Assembly (NCBI GenBank): GCA_016808115.1
Contig: JAEQBH010000287.1
Span: forward strand, 3,410,001 to 3,474,000
Direction: 5' to 3'
DNA: 64,000 nucleotides
Source of the DNA: Tetrastigma voinierianum
Lineage: Eukaryota > Streptophyta > Magnoliopsida > Vitales > Vitaceae
The position numbers and the translations under genes were made by a program. Shown in pieces: positions 48,640 to 58,435 of this stretch (within the stretch, counting starts at the first letter, position 1; every line of letters begins with the position of its first letter). The notes under the pieces were generated by a model. It was not told the DNA's origin. It made no database searches and saw nothing but the letters and a program-made list of their open reading frames with translations.

Positions 48640-50447
48640 TGTGGCGCTGAGCCCGGGGTCCGTTGACACTTACGGAATATTCGTGGATGTCGGGTAACCT
48701 GACACCACTCATGAAAATCGAGGCGAGAGGTCTCCTTTTATGCGGGGAGCTCTACCCAAAGGTACATAACTTTGTCTGGGCAATTCTGATGACCACCACG
48801 GGGGTCCACATGCGAGAAAAGTAATAACCACTTGGGCCCCACATTCAATACTCGCAGTAAGTAGTATATCTGATAGTTGAGAGTTAATAAATTGCTCTTT
48901 ACCAAAACAAATATCAAAATTTACAATTTTAATACATATTTATACAAAATAACTAAAAATGGTAATCCAGAGGCTTTTCTTACAAAACGATGGCTTTTTC
49001 TGGTGGTAGTCTTCACCTTGTGCTCTGTACCTTAAATGGTGATCCCGACGGGGTAGGCAAAGCCCCGTAGTGATAATTTCCTACCAGGTTACTCCCGCTA
49101 AGTGCACATGCCATGGCAAACAATCACATTCAAGCAATTACATGAACCTACTCGAATGTCTCATGACCAATCCATGTCAGGAGTCCTCACAGGCTCCTCA
49201 CATATGCCTAAACCAAATGTGAGTAAAATATCCGATTTCAAAACAAAAGCTTTTGTTCTCGAAAACTAATGGCTATGAGGATTCGGTGCACCTTGGACTA
49301 CCTTCGAGGCGAATTCTTGGATATTTCTCGAAAACAATCATGGAATTAAAGCCTCAGGATATTGTTGGACAACTCTCCAAGAAAATTCTTCGGAAAATCT
49401 TCCTTGAAATTCCTTTCACAAACGTTTTCGTTTTTCTTTCAATTTCATGTCATGCACTCACTCCTAATATTCTAAGGGTGCCCTAGTGCATATGGAATGC
49501 ATGATGTCAATCCCAACAAACTCATACTAATATATTCACATGCATATATATTAACATAATTAAATCACATAAATCATGTTATGCAAATTCACCATCAATA
49601 ACACCAAAATTAGCTCACATGGGCTAGTGAAACCTGAAAGCGATTCATTTTGAATCACTTACAGAAAACCACGTTTTCACACGAGAAAATCGTGTCACTA
49701 TTCCACATGAACGGTGAAACCACAGGGTTCTTTGTTCCACTGACCATAAATTTGGATTTTCTCCACTTTCGGTTCAAAGCTTTTTGAGGCCAAATTCTGA
49801 AAACTAAATCAAGCCTCGAATATCACAGCAATGCGCGTGACTCTTGTAGAATATCACAAGTAGGAAAGGATCACTCTGCTCTTGGGTTGTCGGAAGCTAA
49901 AGCGAATTGAATCCACGCGTGTATCGCCATGTAGAAACGGCTTTTGCTTCTTCAACCATCGAGCCAAGCCAGTCAGATAGTGAAATCTAGAAAGAAGGCA
50001 CACTTTCTCTTTATATTTCAAAAACTCGAGCTCTTTTTTGTTTCCAACCCCCTGCGATTTGTCTCAAAAATGAAGACAACTATTTGGCTTTTGTCTTATA
50101 TCATTAAACTTTAATTAATTCATTATGTCCTGTATGATTTTGTGACAGTGCTTATCCCCGGGCCATTCGTTTTCAGTCGTACAGTGTTGCGGCGTGTCGT
50201 AGTACGTGGTAGGTGTTTTGTCGCATCGCATGTCTCTCGAGCCAGTTTCTGACACCGATGCCGTTGCCTTGAAAACGTGAGTGCGGCAATGCTTGATTCG
50301 ACGAAGTCGACATGGTAGCTAGATTTCACGAGACGATTCCAACGGTGAAATCTGTTTCGTCATCCGATATCTAGAAAATTTTCGGATTTTTACCGAATTT
50401 ACCGTTTTACCCTTTTTCAGAAAATTGGAATTTTCTCGAGTCTTATA
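48640..50447 (-). repeat. Right (5') LTR of chromovirus H
   Basis: 1808 bases, 'TGTGGCGCTG...GTCTTATA', matching 42673-44505 with many point changes and short indels. Confidence 0.8.
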
Positions 50448-50454
50448 GAATCTA

Positions 50455-50710
50455 TCGTGAATGTCAAATTCTATAGTCATATGTGAGATTGAAATATTGA
50501 ATGTGAGATCACATTCTTCTTTTTGAGATGAAAAATAGAGATGAGATTATTAGTGAATGCGTCGTGAATGTCGACTTCTATAGTCATATGTGAGATTGCA
50601 ACATTGAATGTGAGAATCACATTGCTACTGAATGACAAACAGGACAGGATTCACCAACTGAATCTGTCGTGAATGTTGACTCTATAGCCATATGTGAAAT
50701 TGCAAACCAA
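50455..50710. repeat. About 100-bp minisatellite in LTR F
   Basis: The phrase 'tatagtcatatgtgagattg' recurs at about 50470 and 50578, with a third form at about 50684. The accompanying 'gattcaccaactgaatc' phrase is also found next to the H insertion point at about 42660. Confidence 0.7.
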
Positions 50711-50953
50711 AACACGAAAAATGATTTGAAAAATGTATTTGTATAAGTATCTTTTACATTACACATAGACATTGTATAAAGGCATTATTTTGATAAATGC
50801 ATGATTCGTATTGAACTGAAATGGAATAGAAGCGTATGAAGCCATGCTTGCTGAAAATGCTTAGCGTGTAATACAATCAATGCCACGGTACCAGTGATAG
50901 ATAGTGTTTGAAAGCGGGCCGAAGTCGAATTTCATGAGTCATCGAGAAGGTTC

Positions 50954-50954
<1 letters not shown>

Positions 50955-50993
<39 letters not shown>
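50955..50993. repeat. Poly(T) run of 39 bases
   Basis: Uninterrupted T run inside LTR F. Its length may be affected by sequencing or assembly slippage. Confidence 0.95.
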
Positions 50994-50994
<1 letters not shown>

Positions 50995-51346
50995 GTGTGC
51001 TCCGTTACATGCATCTCAGTTTTGAACATGACATTGTTTTGTAAACAAGGGAGTTCAACTCCCAATTATTTTATACTTATATCCGATTACGATTTTGGAT
51101 ATTATGTTGTAAATGGCATAGAATGCCATTTTTAGTTAAATGCATATTTTGTAAAGGAATTGCATTGAAATTGTAAATGTTTATGGGCTTGCACTTACCC
51201 CAAGTAAATTGCTTAGCAAAGATTTAGAAAATGAAAGCGTTTATATTAATGGTGTATTTATTAAATAATTTGATAAAAACCCCGTCCAGGCGTCTCGGAG
51301 TTTCGATTCGAATCCGCCAGCAAAGTCGGGCGGGCTCGGGGTTGCT

Positions 51347-51349
<3 letters not shown>

Positions 51350-51415
<66 letters not shown>
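51350..51415. repeat. (AT)n microsatellite, right flank of solo LTR F
   Basis: About 33 AT units. It is the continuation of the microsatellite that begins at 40935 in the undisturbed LTR. Confidence 0.95.
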
Positions 51416-51417
<2 letters not shown>

Positions 51418-52241
51418 GACTGCGACCCAGCGAGAACATCTTAGGTGATTCGTTATCCTGTGCACCGAAAGCATAGGTTAAATTCGATAAGGGTAAAATG
51501 ATAATGAGATTGAAAAGTGCACAATTTGTGCTTTGAATGATTTTTTCATTCTTTCTGCCTATGAACATGCATAGCTTAAGATAATCAATGAATTGTAATT
51601 GATTTATTGAATAAATATATAGATACGCATTGTACTGCATTGGTCATTGAAAATTGTAAAAAAGCATTGTTTTATAAATATTGCATGTTTCGCTTTAAAA
51701 TGAAATGAAGAGAGAATAGAACTGTATAGAACCACTAAGCCTGAAAATGCTTAGCATGTTGTTTTAATAGCAGCGAGTCATAAGTGAATAGGTACAAGAG
51801 TGAACACGCCTGACACGAGCCAACGTCAAAGCCATTCGGAGGAGAAGTAAAACTCTGCAACACACATGCATGAAATTGAATTTACTTTTTTTGTATAAAG
51901 TATCTTGTGAAAGTTAAACTCTGATTCTATTTTGTAAATGTTTTTTATATTGAAAACTTTGATAAATTTTGTAAATGATGGTACAAATGTGGGAGTAATC
52001 CCAAAATGATGGGTCTTTCGCAAAATGTTTAGTTTCCGCAAAAATGTTTAATGTATATTTCACATTATACCCGATAAAGTATTTGAAATACGTTTGGTAT
52101 TGAAAATGTATTCACATTTGCATTGAATTTTTTTTTTTTTTTTTGTATTTGGATTGGAAATGAAAGTGGGGACGCGTTCAATCTGGTTGGTTCGTAATCG
52201 GTCGGCGTGTTCGAGTGACGGTAGGGTTTTCGTTAACCATT
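51416..52241 (+). repeat. 3' LTR of chromovirus G, second part
   Basis: It matches 33442-34260 of the 5' LTR, for example 'gcattgttttataaatattgc' and 'tttagtttccgcaaaaatg'. It ends before CATTA at 52242. Confidence 0.8.
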
Positions 52242-52249
52242 CATTACAA

Positions 52250-52740
52250 ATTATTTTAGGTCACGTCAGATAAAAATCCGGTCATGTTTATCCATTGGGG
52301 CATCACATAACCATTTATTATTGGACCCTTAATGGAGCCCGTAAGTTTCAAATTAATTAAATTAATTTTAACTTCACCCATTCAATATTTTACATTAATT
52401 TATCAGGTTTTCTATAACAATATTATCTAGACATTAATGTTACTAAAATTGAATGCGATAACGATTAATTTAATTTCAAAATTATCTTTAATATCTGAGT
52501 ATTATCAATGTTGAGTTGTACAATTTCATTAAAAATTTGAAATTATTTTAGATCCAAACCCATAAAATTCGATGATGTTTATCCGTTGGGGCATCATTTA
52601 ATCATTTTATTATTAAATCCTTAATGAAGTTCACAGGGTTTCAAATTAATTATATTAATTTTAACCTACACCCATTCAATATTTTATATTAATTCAATTA
52701 GATTTTCTATAACAATATTATCTATACAAAACAAACATCA
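52250..52740. repeat. Two-copy about 290-bp AT-rich repeat
   Basis: Both copies contain 'gatgtttatcc(a/g)ttggggcatca', 'tttcaaattaatta(a/t)attaatttta' and 'ttttctataacaatattatct'. A partial third copy lies at about 31690-31780. Confidence 0.8.
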
Positions 52741-53059
52741 TTATGCACATTTATATATCAAATTATGAAATTATATGACACTACCTATTCTAAATGGCAT
52801 GACATGCACACATCACATGTTATATCTATATAAAACAATTGTAAGAAAAGAATAAATAATGGGTCCTTAATCCACGGTTTCCTAAGAAAATAAAATTACA
52901 AGCTCAATAGGTCCAAGAACCAACTTGATATCTAGCCCGTAGTCCATCTTTCAATTAGGTCTTGAAATTTTTTGAAGTGTGGGCCAAGTTAGAATTGGTT
53001 TCTAGGGTTTTTAAACCCAAACACAAAACCCTAACTAATTCCCTTAATAAGCCGAGCAC

Positions 53060-53480
53060 TAAAATCTCCATCAAACTCCGTACACAATTTGGATCATTAT
53101 GAAAATTTTCAAGAAGGTAGATCACCACATGAGGAACCAACTGGCCAAAATTTGTCCAAATCTGACGCCGCGCGCGCCCCCACATGTTGCTATAAGTCAA
53201 AAACCAAAATTTCTACCAGTCACTGCACAAAGCTTAGATCATCGAAATATTTTATAGAGGGGTAGAACATAGCATAAGGAACTTATTGGTCAAGTTTCGT
53301 CCAAATCCGAGGCTGCATGCGCCCCCGAGAAATGTCTGAATCCATAAATTAAAATCATCACCAATCACTCCACATAACTCGGATTGCCACGAAATTTTAC
53401 AAGGAGGTAGAGCACTAAGAGAAGGATCAGCTAGCCAAATTTGGCCCCATTCCAAGCTGGAACACGCCCCCACACTCCCT
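53060..53480. repeat. Three-copy about 146-bp minisatellite
   Basis: Each unit runs from 'cactcc..aca.a' through 'aa.ttt..a..agg.agagcac.a.gagga' to 'aaattt..(c)cca..' and ends near 'CGCCCCC' (about 53176, 53324, 53468). Confidence 0.7.
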
Positions 53481-53640
53481 CGGAAGCCAGACGCATGAGT
53501 CCTAGTCTTAGCCACTTTAGGCGGTTTCTAATGACCCTCTTCCTCCTACTAACCCTCCTCTATGTCCCCTACATGATTCTAGTGTTGGTCCGTCAAACCA
53601 GGGCTTCAATCGGCATAAAAAACGATGAACAATAACATAC

Positions 53641-53917
53641 AACAGTTCTTCTTTGGTAATTTTTCAATAAATCTGAATTTACATAAAATTATCCAATAAA
53701 TAAATCAAGGAGGAATACCTAATCTTATGATTAGCCTCCAAGTTACATCTTAAAGAAAATACAGTCAAACCTCTACCATGGAGTAACACCAAAACAAAAC
53801 CATTCACTCCTACAAAAATATAATTAACATGAAACATAGAACCTAGTATATCTAATTACATCAAATATACATGTAAAAAATAGAATCATTCAATTTACTA
53901 CACACCGATTAAATCAA
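53641..53917. other. Unassigned AT-rich DNA, possible element leader
   Basis: No gene is seen. On the minus strand it follows the primer-site candidate at 53918-53930, so it may be the leader of a retrotransposon whose 5' LTR starts at 53933. Confidence 0.35.
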
Positions 53918-53930
53918 GGCATTGATACCA
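53918..53930 (-). other. Primer-binding site candidate, tRNA-iMet type
   Basis: The minus strand reads TGGTATCAATGCC, two mismatched bases from the usual TGGTATCAGAGCC. An LTR-like start TG(TAAGGATC) lies two bases further at 53933. Confidence 0.55.
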
Positions 53931-53932
53931 AT

Positions 53933-55178
53933 TGTAAGGATCAATATACAGCAGAAGCCTGAATCATGATTGAATAAAATGTTAGACAAACTAATGTCAT
54001 CATCCTTAGGGTTTACTAACCTCTTAGCATGAGACCTTCCAAGTTATTCTAGTCGTGATAGATCTACGTGTGGACACGCCTAATTTCCAAAGACCAGATG
54101 AAAGAACACCCACGTATGTGTGTAATGGCCCTGAGGAGAACGTGTGAATGTCATAGGGGGAAGAGTCTATTTATAGACTCCAAATCATAATCTTATAAAG
54201 TTACTTGTCTGACAAGCAACCAATCCCTGATTTATAGGGTTTCTTGCCTATCAAGTAAGGAACGAAAAATCAGAAAAATCGGCCGAGATTTTTGCAAAAT
54301 ATCGGTTATCGGTGGAGGTCGACACGATATACTCCACCCGATAGTCGATCCATGATTTTTTTGGTCATTTATTGTCAATTTCGATGATATTTCCTAATTT
54401 TTTGCCGATATTTCAGTCTTAATTTTGTTACCTCTTAAAAGTTTGAAAATTCGTTGTAAATTGATTCGAACCTTGCCTAAAAACATGGTTTTAACAACTC
54501 TTCTCCACCAGGCTATGATAACTTATGTCGATTATGAGTGCAATTTGTTGCTATATTCCTTTCTGTCATTTATGAATATTTTTAACAAATTAAATATTTT
54601 GTATAAATCATAAAAATAATTTATTTCTTATTTTATATTTGATGAAATATGTTTTAAGAAAAACAATTGAAGTAATAAAATAAAATTAATTTATTTGTTA
54701 ATAAATACAAATATAGTTTAGGAATTTAAAAAAAAATTCAAAAGTTAAATGATATTATCATTTTGTATACTTATCAAAATAATTTTAGTATATATATTCT
54801 TGTTCAATTTTTAATATTTTTGTTCAAAAAATTAAATATTTGAATAATTTTTAATTTCCGATATTTTTGTAAAATATCCACCGATATATTACCAATATTT
54901 CCATAAAATCCAAGTACTTATATATTCATGTTTACCGATATTTTGATCCTTGCTATCAAGTAACCAAACTTCTATCTACTAGATTTTTTGCCTCTTAAAC
55001 AATTATTAATGGACTCCGTCACTAATTAACTAGCCTGGGAATCCAATGGCCTATTATTAATTTTGGCTCTTGATCAATGACTCATATTGTTTTTAAAGCA
55101 TAAATCCAATAGAGAGAACCCTGCATAGCGGTTTCGAACATTAAACCTTGAGGACAAAGTTGTGCTTGCAAAGGGGGG
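53933..55178 (-). mobile_element. LTR-like fragment with an embedded MITE
   Basis: It begins at the primer-site candidate. Low-complexity LTR-like DNA runs to 54256, is interrupted by a MITE, and continues from 54962 ('taaccaaacttctatctactag'). The right end is not defined. Confidence 0.4.
54257..54952. mobile_element. Mutator-like MITE, 696 bp
   Basis: A perfect 9-bp duplication CTATCAAGT flanks it (54248-54256 and 54953-54961). The ends are inverted: AAGGAACGAAAAATC on the left, CAAGGATCAAAATATC on the right (reverse complement). The interior repeats 'atatcgg' and 'ccgatat' words near both ends. A 9-bp duplication is typical of Mutator-like elements. It has no transposase. Confidence 0.75.
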
Positions 55179-55740
55179 TGATGATGAGAGTTAGACATGT
55201 TAGAAGACTTTGTCAACTAGAGAGAAAGGGTTGTTGGATGGAAGACATGCTTATTTATCACTTTAATAATTTTATTTTTTATCTCTCAATTGCATTTTAT
55301 CTTTATTTTAGATAATTATTAGAGTATATTTAAGAACCCACTTGGAGCATTTCTAGAAGCACATTCCCTTTCAGTTATGTTATTTTTGTATTTAAAACTT
55401 TGAAATGACATTAATGAAGGTAGAAAATATTTGCTAATCATCTCTTTGTCAAAGAAAACCCTCGAGGGTTTTAACACAAACTCATTTTATTTCCACGGTA
55501 AAACAAAACATGAGAAAATTATTATCTTAGTAATTTTTTTCTCAGGTACTTTCTTGATTCCAAACAGATCCTTAGGCTCTTTGTCTACTTGTATTCAATG
55601 CAAACTGCATACAGTTTGCGGACCCTCAGAAACAACCCCAGACAATCAGCCAACTTGGGCAGAAACAACTCCATTTTTACGGATTGATCTTAGCATTTAC
55701 CACATAGGTATAATTGTTAAAAACCTATGACACACGATAT
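55170..55740 (+). mobile_element. Polypurine tract plus LTR-start candidate
   Basis: AAAGGGGGG at 55170-55178, then TGATGATGAGAGTTAGAC, preceded by 'cttgaggacaaagttgtgc'. This resembles the end of a plus-strand plant retrotransposon internal region and the start of its 3' LTR. The end of the LTR is not seen and no coding part accompanies it. Confidence 0.35.
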
Positions 55741-56186
55741 GATAATTAACAATACAATACATTTTATTCAAAAAAACAAAAAAAAAAAAAAACAATACAA
55801 TACAATACATTTTTTTATGAAAATCTAACATGTTATTTTAAATTGTATCTCTTACAATACATATATAATACACAATTCAGTTATTGATATTATAATGAAC
55901 CATACATACATTTCCTATATTTTCTATAATTTAAAAAAAAAATCAAATTAATGTCTTTTTTTCTTTTGAAAGAATTTATTATGGTAACCGTATTAAATGT
56001 ACTTTAAAAATTGATCAAAAGAAAAAGGAAAATTTGATAAAATAATCTTATATGAAAGGTTGCATTCTTATGCCAAATGTTATATTAGAAGTTAAATAAG
56101 TTTTTTTCTTTTTTTCTTTTTTCTTTTTTTTTTTTACAATGAATATGGGAGTTTTCATTTGAATAGCTTGAATGATCAAAAGAATT
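55741..56186. other. Unassigned AT-rich DNA with A and T runs
   Basis: It holds an (AATAC)n-like stretch with a long A run (55750-55810) and a T/C-rich run (56100-56135). I see no gene. Confidence 0.6.
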
Positions 56187-56203
56187 ATGGTGAATGATGA
56201 TAA

Positions 56204-56871
56204 CATTGAGGGATAACTCAATTGGTCTAAGGTCTTGGGGTTTAGCCTAATGGCCATCAGTTCAACTCTCCTCATGGCTACCAGAGGTTTACCTGATCAT
56301 CAACTTCAGGGGTCCTATGGGATATTAGGTAGGGATGATAATGGGGTAGATTTTTTCGAGTCTTGCCTCATCCCTAATGGAATGAGTTTGGTTTAAGTGT
56401 AATTAGATTTTTAATGGCTTCAAGTTTTTTTTTAAAACCTAGGACGGGTTCAAGTATTGTTATGTCTCACTCCGCCTCACCTCGATTATATTTAAAAAAT
56501 GATCTTTTTTAATTATTTTAAATTTTAATATAAATAATAATAATTTGAATTTTTTAATAAAATATTTGATAAAAATTTAAAGCATTTTATTTTTTATGAA
56601 ATATATTAATTTCCAATATTATAAATAAAAAAAATATTAAAATATAAATGAAACTTAAAAATACAAAAATTAAAGTTAAATGGAGCAATTTATAAGAATT
56701 TCTAAGTACTGCCTCGACTTATGTTTGTTTAATTTTTTAAATTTGACAAATATAAAAAAATGGTATAAATAAACGGGACGGTGTTGGGATGGGGTCGTCT
56801 TGTTGTCATCCCTAAGATTAGTCGAGATGTGCACAAACTAGACCATACATACATGATTATCAAAAAAAAAT
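56204..56871 (+). mobile_element. tRNA-derived SINE, split by a MITE
   Basis: The 5' part (56204-56329) has tRNA-like control boxes: an A-box region 'taactcaattgg' at 56213-56224 and a B-box region 'cagttcaactctc' at 56258-56270. The 3' part (56815-56871) reads 'attagtcgagatgtgcacaaactagacc', the tail seen in plant SINEs, then an A run. A 17-bp duplication with one mismatch flanks the whole unit: ATGGTGAATGATGATAA (56187-56203) and ATGGTGAATGAAGATAA (56872-56888). Confidence 0.8.
56330..56814. mobile_element. hAT-like MITE, 485 bp, inside the SINE
   Basis: Inverted ends TAGGGATGATAA (left) and TAGGGATGACAA (right, reverse complement). Flanking 8-mers ATATTAGG and AGATTAGT match at 6 of 8 bases, as expected for an old hAT-type 8-bp duplication. 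The SINE reads through once it is removed. The interior is AT-rich with GGGATGGGG-type subterminal words and no coding region. Confidence 0.75.
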
Positions 56872-57031
56872 ATGGTGAATGAAGATAAAAAAATTTACTT
56901 AATAATTTAGCTTTTTTATTTTACTTCCTTTTTACTCGAAAAGGAATCACGATGAACATGAAGAGCTAGAACTCTGAAGGTAACATTTACACACGCGTTT
57001 ATATACACATAATTAGAATTTGGAGTTGAAA

Positions 57032-57207
57032 ATTGAAGTTTATTTTTGTAAATGTGGCATGAATTAATAGACTAACGTTATATTCCATAAAGTTGAACTT
57101 GTCAAAAAACGTCAACAATTGAAGTTTATTTTTGTAAATTATGGCATGAATTCACAAACTAACGTTATAGTCTATATATTTGAACTAGTCAAAAAATGTC
57201 AACATTC
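57032..57207. repeat. Tandem duplication, about 86-bp unit
   Basis: Units start 'attgaagtttatttttgtaaa' at 57032 and 57118. Both contain 'ggcatgaatt', 'actaacgttata' and 'gtcaaaaaa(c/t)gtcaaca'. Confidence 0.9.
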
Positions 57208-57251
57208 TACATTTTCATACAATATGATATAAATTAACTCTTTAGATCAAT

Positions 57252-57785
57252 CCTCTCATCTAAAATCTTATTTTCTTCTGTTCTTTTTTTTCATCTCGTG
57301 ACAAAAGAAGAGTGGTTTTGTCTTTTCTTGTGCAAATCATCCCTAACACATTTAATGCCGCTCATATTTATGTTCTCTATACCGATAAAATGGTTTAACT
57401 AGCGCCTCTTAGTTTTAAATTCGATTTTAACTGTTTTTGTGTTTGTGTCGCTGATTTATTGCTTAGCGTATGGTTGTGTCGTCGTCTGACGATTGATTCA
57501 GTGCGTTGATTTTTCGTATGGGCAATTCAAGCGGTGGGATTCTTCGATAAGACCGGAGAAATTAAGTATCGATCCCTGATGCGTTGGTATCTTTATGATT
57601 TGGAATCGTAGGTGTCCCTAGCGGCACTAGGACGTGTGTGGCGCCAGGTTGTTTATTCTTGTTATTAATATGGATGTTATGTCATCCTCTAACATTTCTA
57701 GGACTTTGATTTATATGTTCAGATATAATGTATTACTATTCTAAATTAATTAAAATTCTCTTTTCAAAAGAAAAAAAAAAAAAAA
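57252..57785 (+). mobile_element. Poly(A) retroposon with 16-bp target duplication
   Basis: AACTCTTTAGATCAAT (57236-57251) and AACTCTATAGATCAAT (57786-57801) differ by one base and flank 534 bases that end in a run of A (57771 onward). That is the mark of target-primed reverse transcription. The body has no SINE control boxes I can see and no long frame. It may be a truncated LINE 3' end or a copy of a non-coding transcript. Confidence 0.7.
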
Positions 57786-57998
57786 AACTCTATAGATCAA
57801 TTATATTGCATAAAATTGGATATAACTACACGGTTCATACTTTGTCCAGATATTGGCAAATATGCAGCACATTCTACTATTTATTTTCCTCTATATAAAA
57901 AATGAAAAACGAAAACGATTACTACTAATGCAAAGTGGATAAATGTTAAAAAATAAAAATAAAAAACTAAGCATACACGGGTTAAGTACAATCAAGTA

Positions 57999-58010
57999 GG
58001 GGGGGGGGGG
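57999..58010. repeat. Poly(G) run of 12 bases
   Basis: Twelve G in a row, 33 bases from the end of the first SAUR frame. Length uncertain in sequencing. Confidence 0.9.
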
Positions 58011-58042
58011 TGAAATTGTGGAGGATATCAGTTTTCCATGAG

Positions 58043-58339
58043 TCACAAATGATTCAATCGGGAGGCAAGATCAACAAAAGTCTCTTCTTTGCAAGGAATT
58101 GTAAGAACACCCGTTGGATGATCAAATCCAAATTCCTCCTCAGCCTGATGCAGCAAGTCTTGGAATGAAGGATGATTCAAGTAAGATATTCGTACCACAA
58201 ATCGCTTCCTCTCAATATCTCCCACATAAACTGCAAAATGCCCTCTTGGAACATCAGACTGATTTCTACTAGTATCAACAGATTGCAGCTTCAGGATTTG
58301 CTTGGCATTTCTAATCACTGAGGACAGACAGAAATCCAT
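58043..58339 (-). CDS. SAUR family auxin-responsive protein (first copy)
   Basis: A single-exon frame of 98 codons; intronless genes of 90-110 residues are usual for SAURs. The core at residues 30-95 is typical: DVPRGHFAVYVGD, then RKRFVVRISYLNHPSFQDLL, then AEEEFGFDHPTGVLTIPC. In the family, SAUR proteins inhibit PP2C.D phosphatases at the plasma membrane and so promote proton pumping and cell expansion. I chose ATG at 58339: the reading continues in frame to a GTG at 58348, but MDFCLSSVIRNAKQILKLQS aligns with the usual MGFRLPSVI start. Oddity: arginine stands where the family has proline in RFVVPISYL. A TATA-like box TTATAAAG lies about 90 bases upstream (58428-58435). Family is certain; activity is not. 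Confidence 0.9.
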   Translation of the reverse strand: MDFCLSSVIRNAKQILKLQSVDTSRNQSDVPRGHFAVYVGDIERKRFVVRISYLNHPSFQDLLHQAEEEFGFDHPTGVLTIPCKEETFVDLASRLNHL

Positions 58340-58427
58340 GAATACCACTAAGCAGGAATGCTTAAGAATAGACCCTTTTGAGTACAGAATTTATCAACTG
58401 ATACCACAAGCAGACTCTGGAGTTGGA

Positions 58428-58435
58428 CTTTATAA
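58428..58435 (-). promoter_or_regulatory. TATA-like box of first SAUR gene
   Basis: The minus strand reads TTATAAAG, 89 bases before the ATG. A second candidate, GTATATATCA, lies at 58445-58455. The choice between them is open. Confidence 0.5.

Larger units (their letters stand above)
42673..50447 (-). mobile_element. Chromovirus H (Ty3/gypsy), degenerate
   Basis: LTRs at 42673-44505 and 48640-50447 match by eye (shared 'ggaatattcgtggatgtcgggtaac' and 'caatcacattcaagcaattacatg'). The internal region 44506-48639 has, on the minus strand, a tRNA-iMet primer site, reverse transcriptase, integrase, a chromodomain and a polypurine tract. GAATG (42670-42674) and GAATC (50448-50452) are compatible with a target duplication but overlap the LTR edge, so the exact left terminus may shift by two bases. 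It sits inside solo LTR F. Confidence 0.8.
50448..51349 (+). mobile_element. Solo LTR F, second part
   Basis: It continues LTR F after chromovirus H. It contains about three copies of a roughly 100-bp unit with 'gtgaatgt(c/t)gac.tctatag(t/c)catatgtga' (50455-50710), and it ends GGTTGCTACA at 51349, directly against the (AT)n of the host LTR. Confidence 0.7.
31797..52241 (+). mobile_element. Chromovirus G (Ty3/gypsy), interrupted, degenerate
   Basis: LTRs lie at 31797-34260 and at 38902-40998 plus 51350-52241, the second one split by later insertions. The internal region 34261-38900 has a tRNA-iMet primer site, gag with two zinc knuckles, protease, reverse transcriptase, RNase H, integrase and a chromodomain in the standard order, all on the plus strand. 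CATTA at 31792-31796 and 52242-52246 is the target duplication. Every gene is broken by stops or frameshifts. Without the insertions the element would be about 10.1 kb. Confidence 0.85.
52242..53640. mobile_element. Older LTR-like repeat right of chromovirus G
   Basis: It continues the repeat seen at 30168-31796. It contains two diverged copies of a roughly 290-bp AT-rich unit (about 52250-52540 and 52541-52740) and three copies of a roughly 146-bp unit (53060-53480). The phrase 'aataggtccaag.ac.aac' at about 52907 is shared with the F-type solo LTR near 28940, which suggests a gypsy-type LTR. I found no ends or primer site. Confidence 0.5.

Noticed and set aside
50877..51065. Minus-strand frame with a polylysine run
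   Set aside because: It is a translation of the 39-base T run inside LTR F.
52955..53515. Two minus-strand frames of 81 and 87 codons
   Set aside because: They fall on the 146-bp minisatellite of an LTR-like repeat; the similarity between them reflects the repeat.
56208..56275. Possible tRNA gene
   Set aside because: It has A- and B-box-like words but no credible cloverleaf. The 3' tail and 17-bp duplication show it is a SINE.
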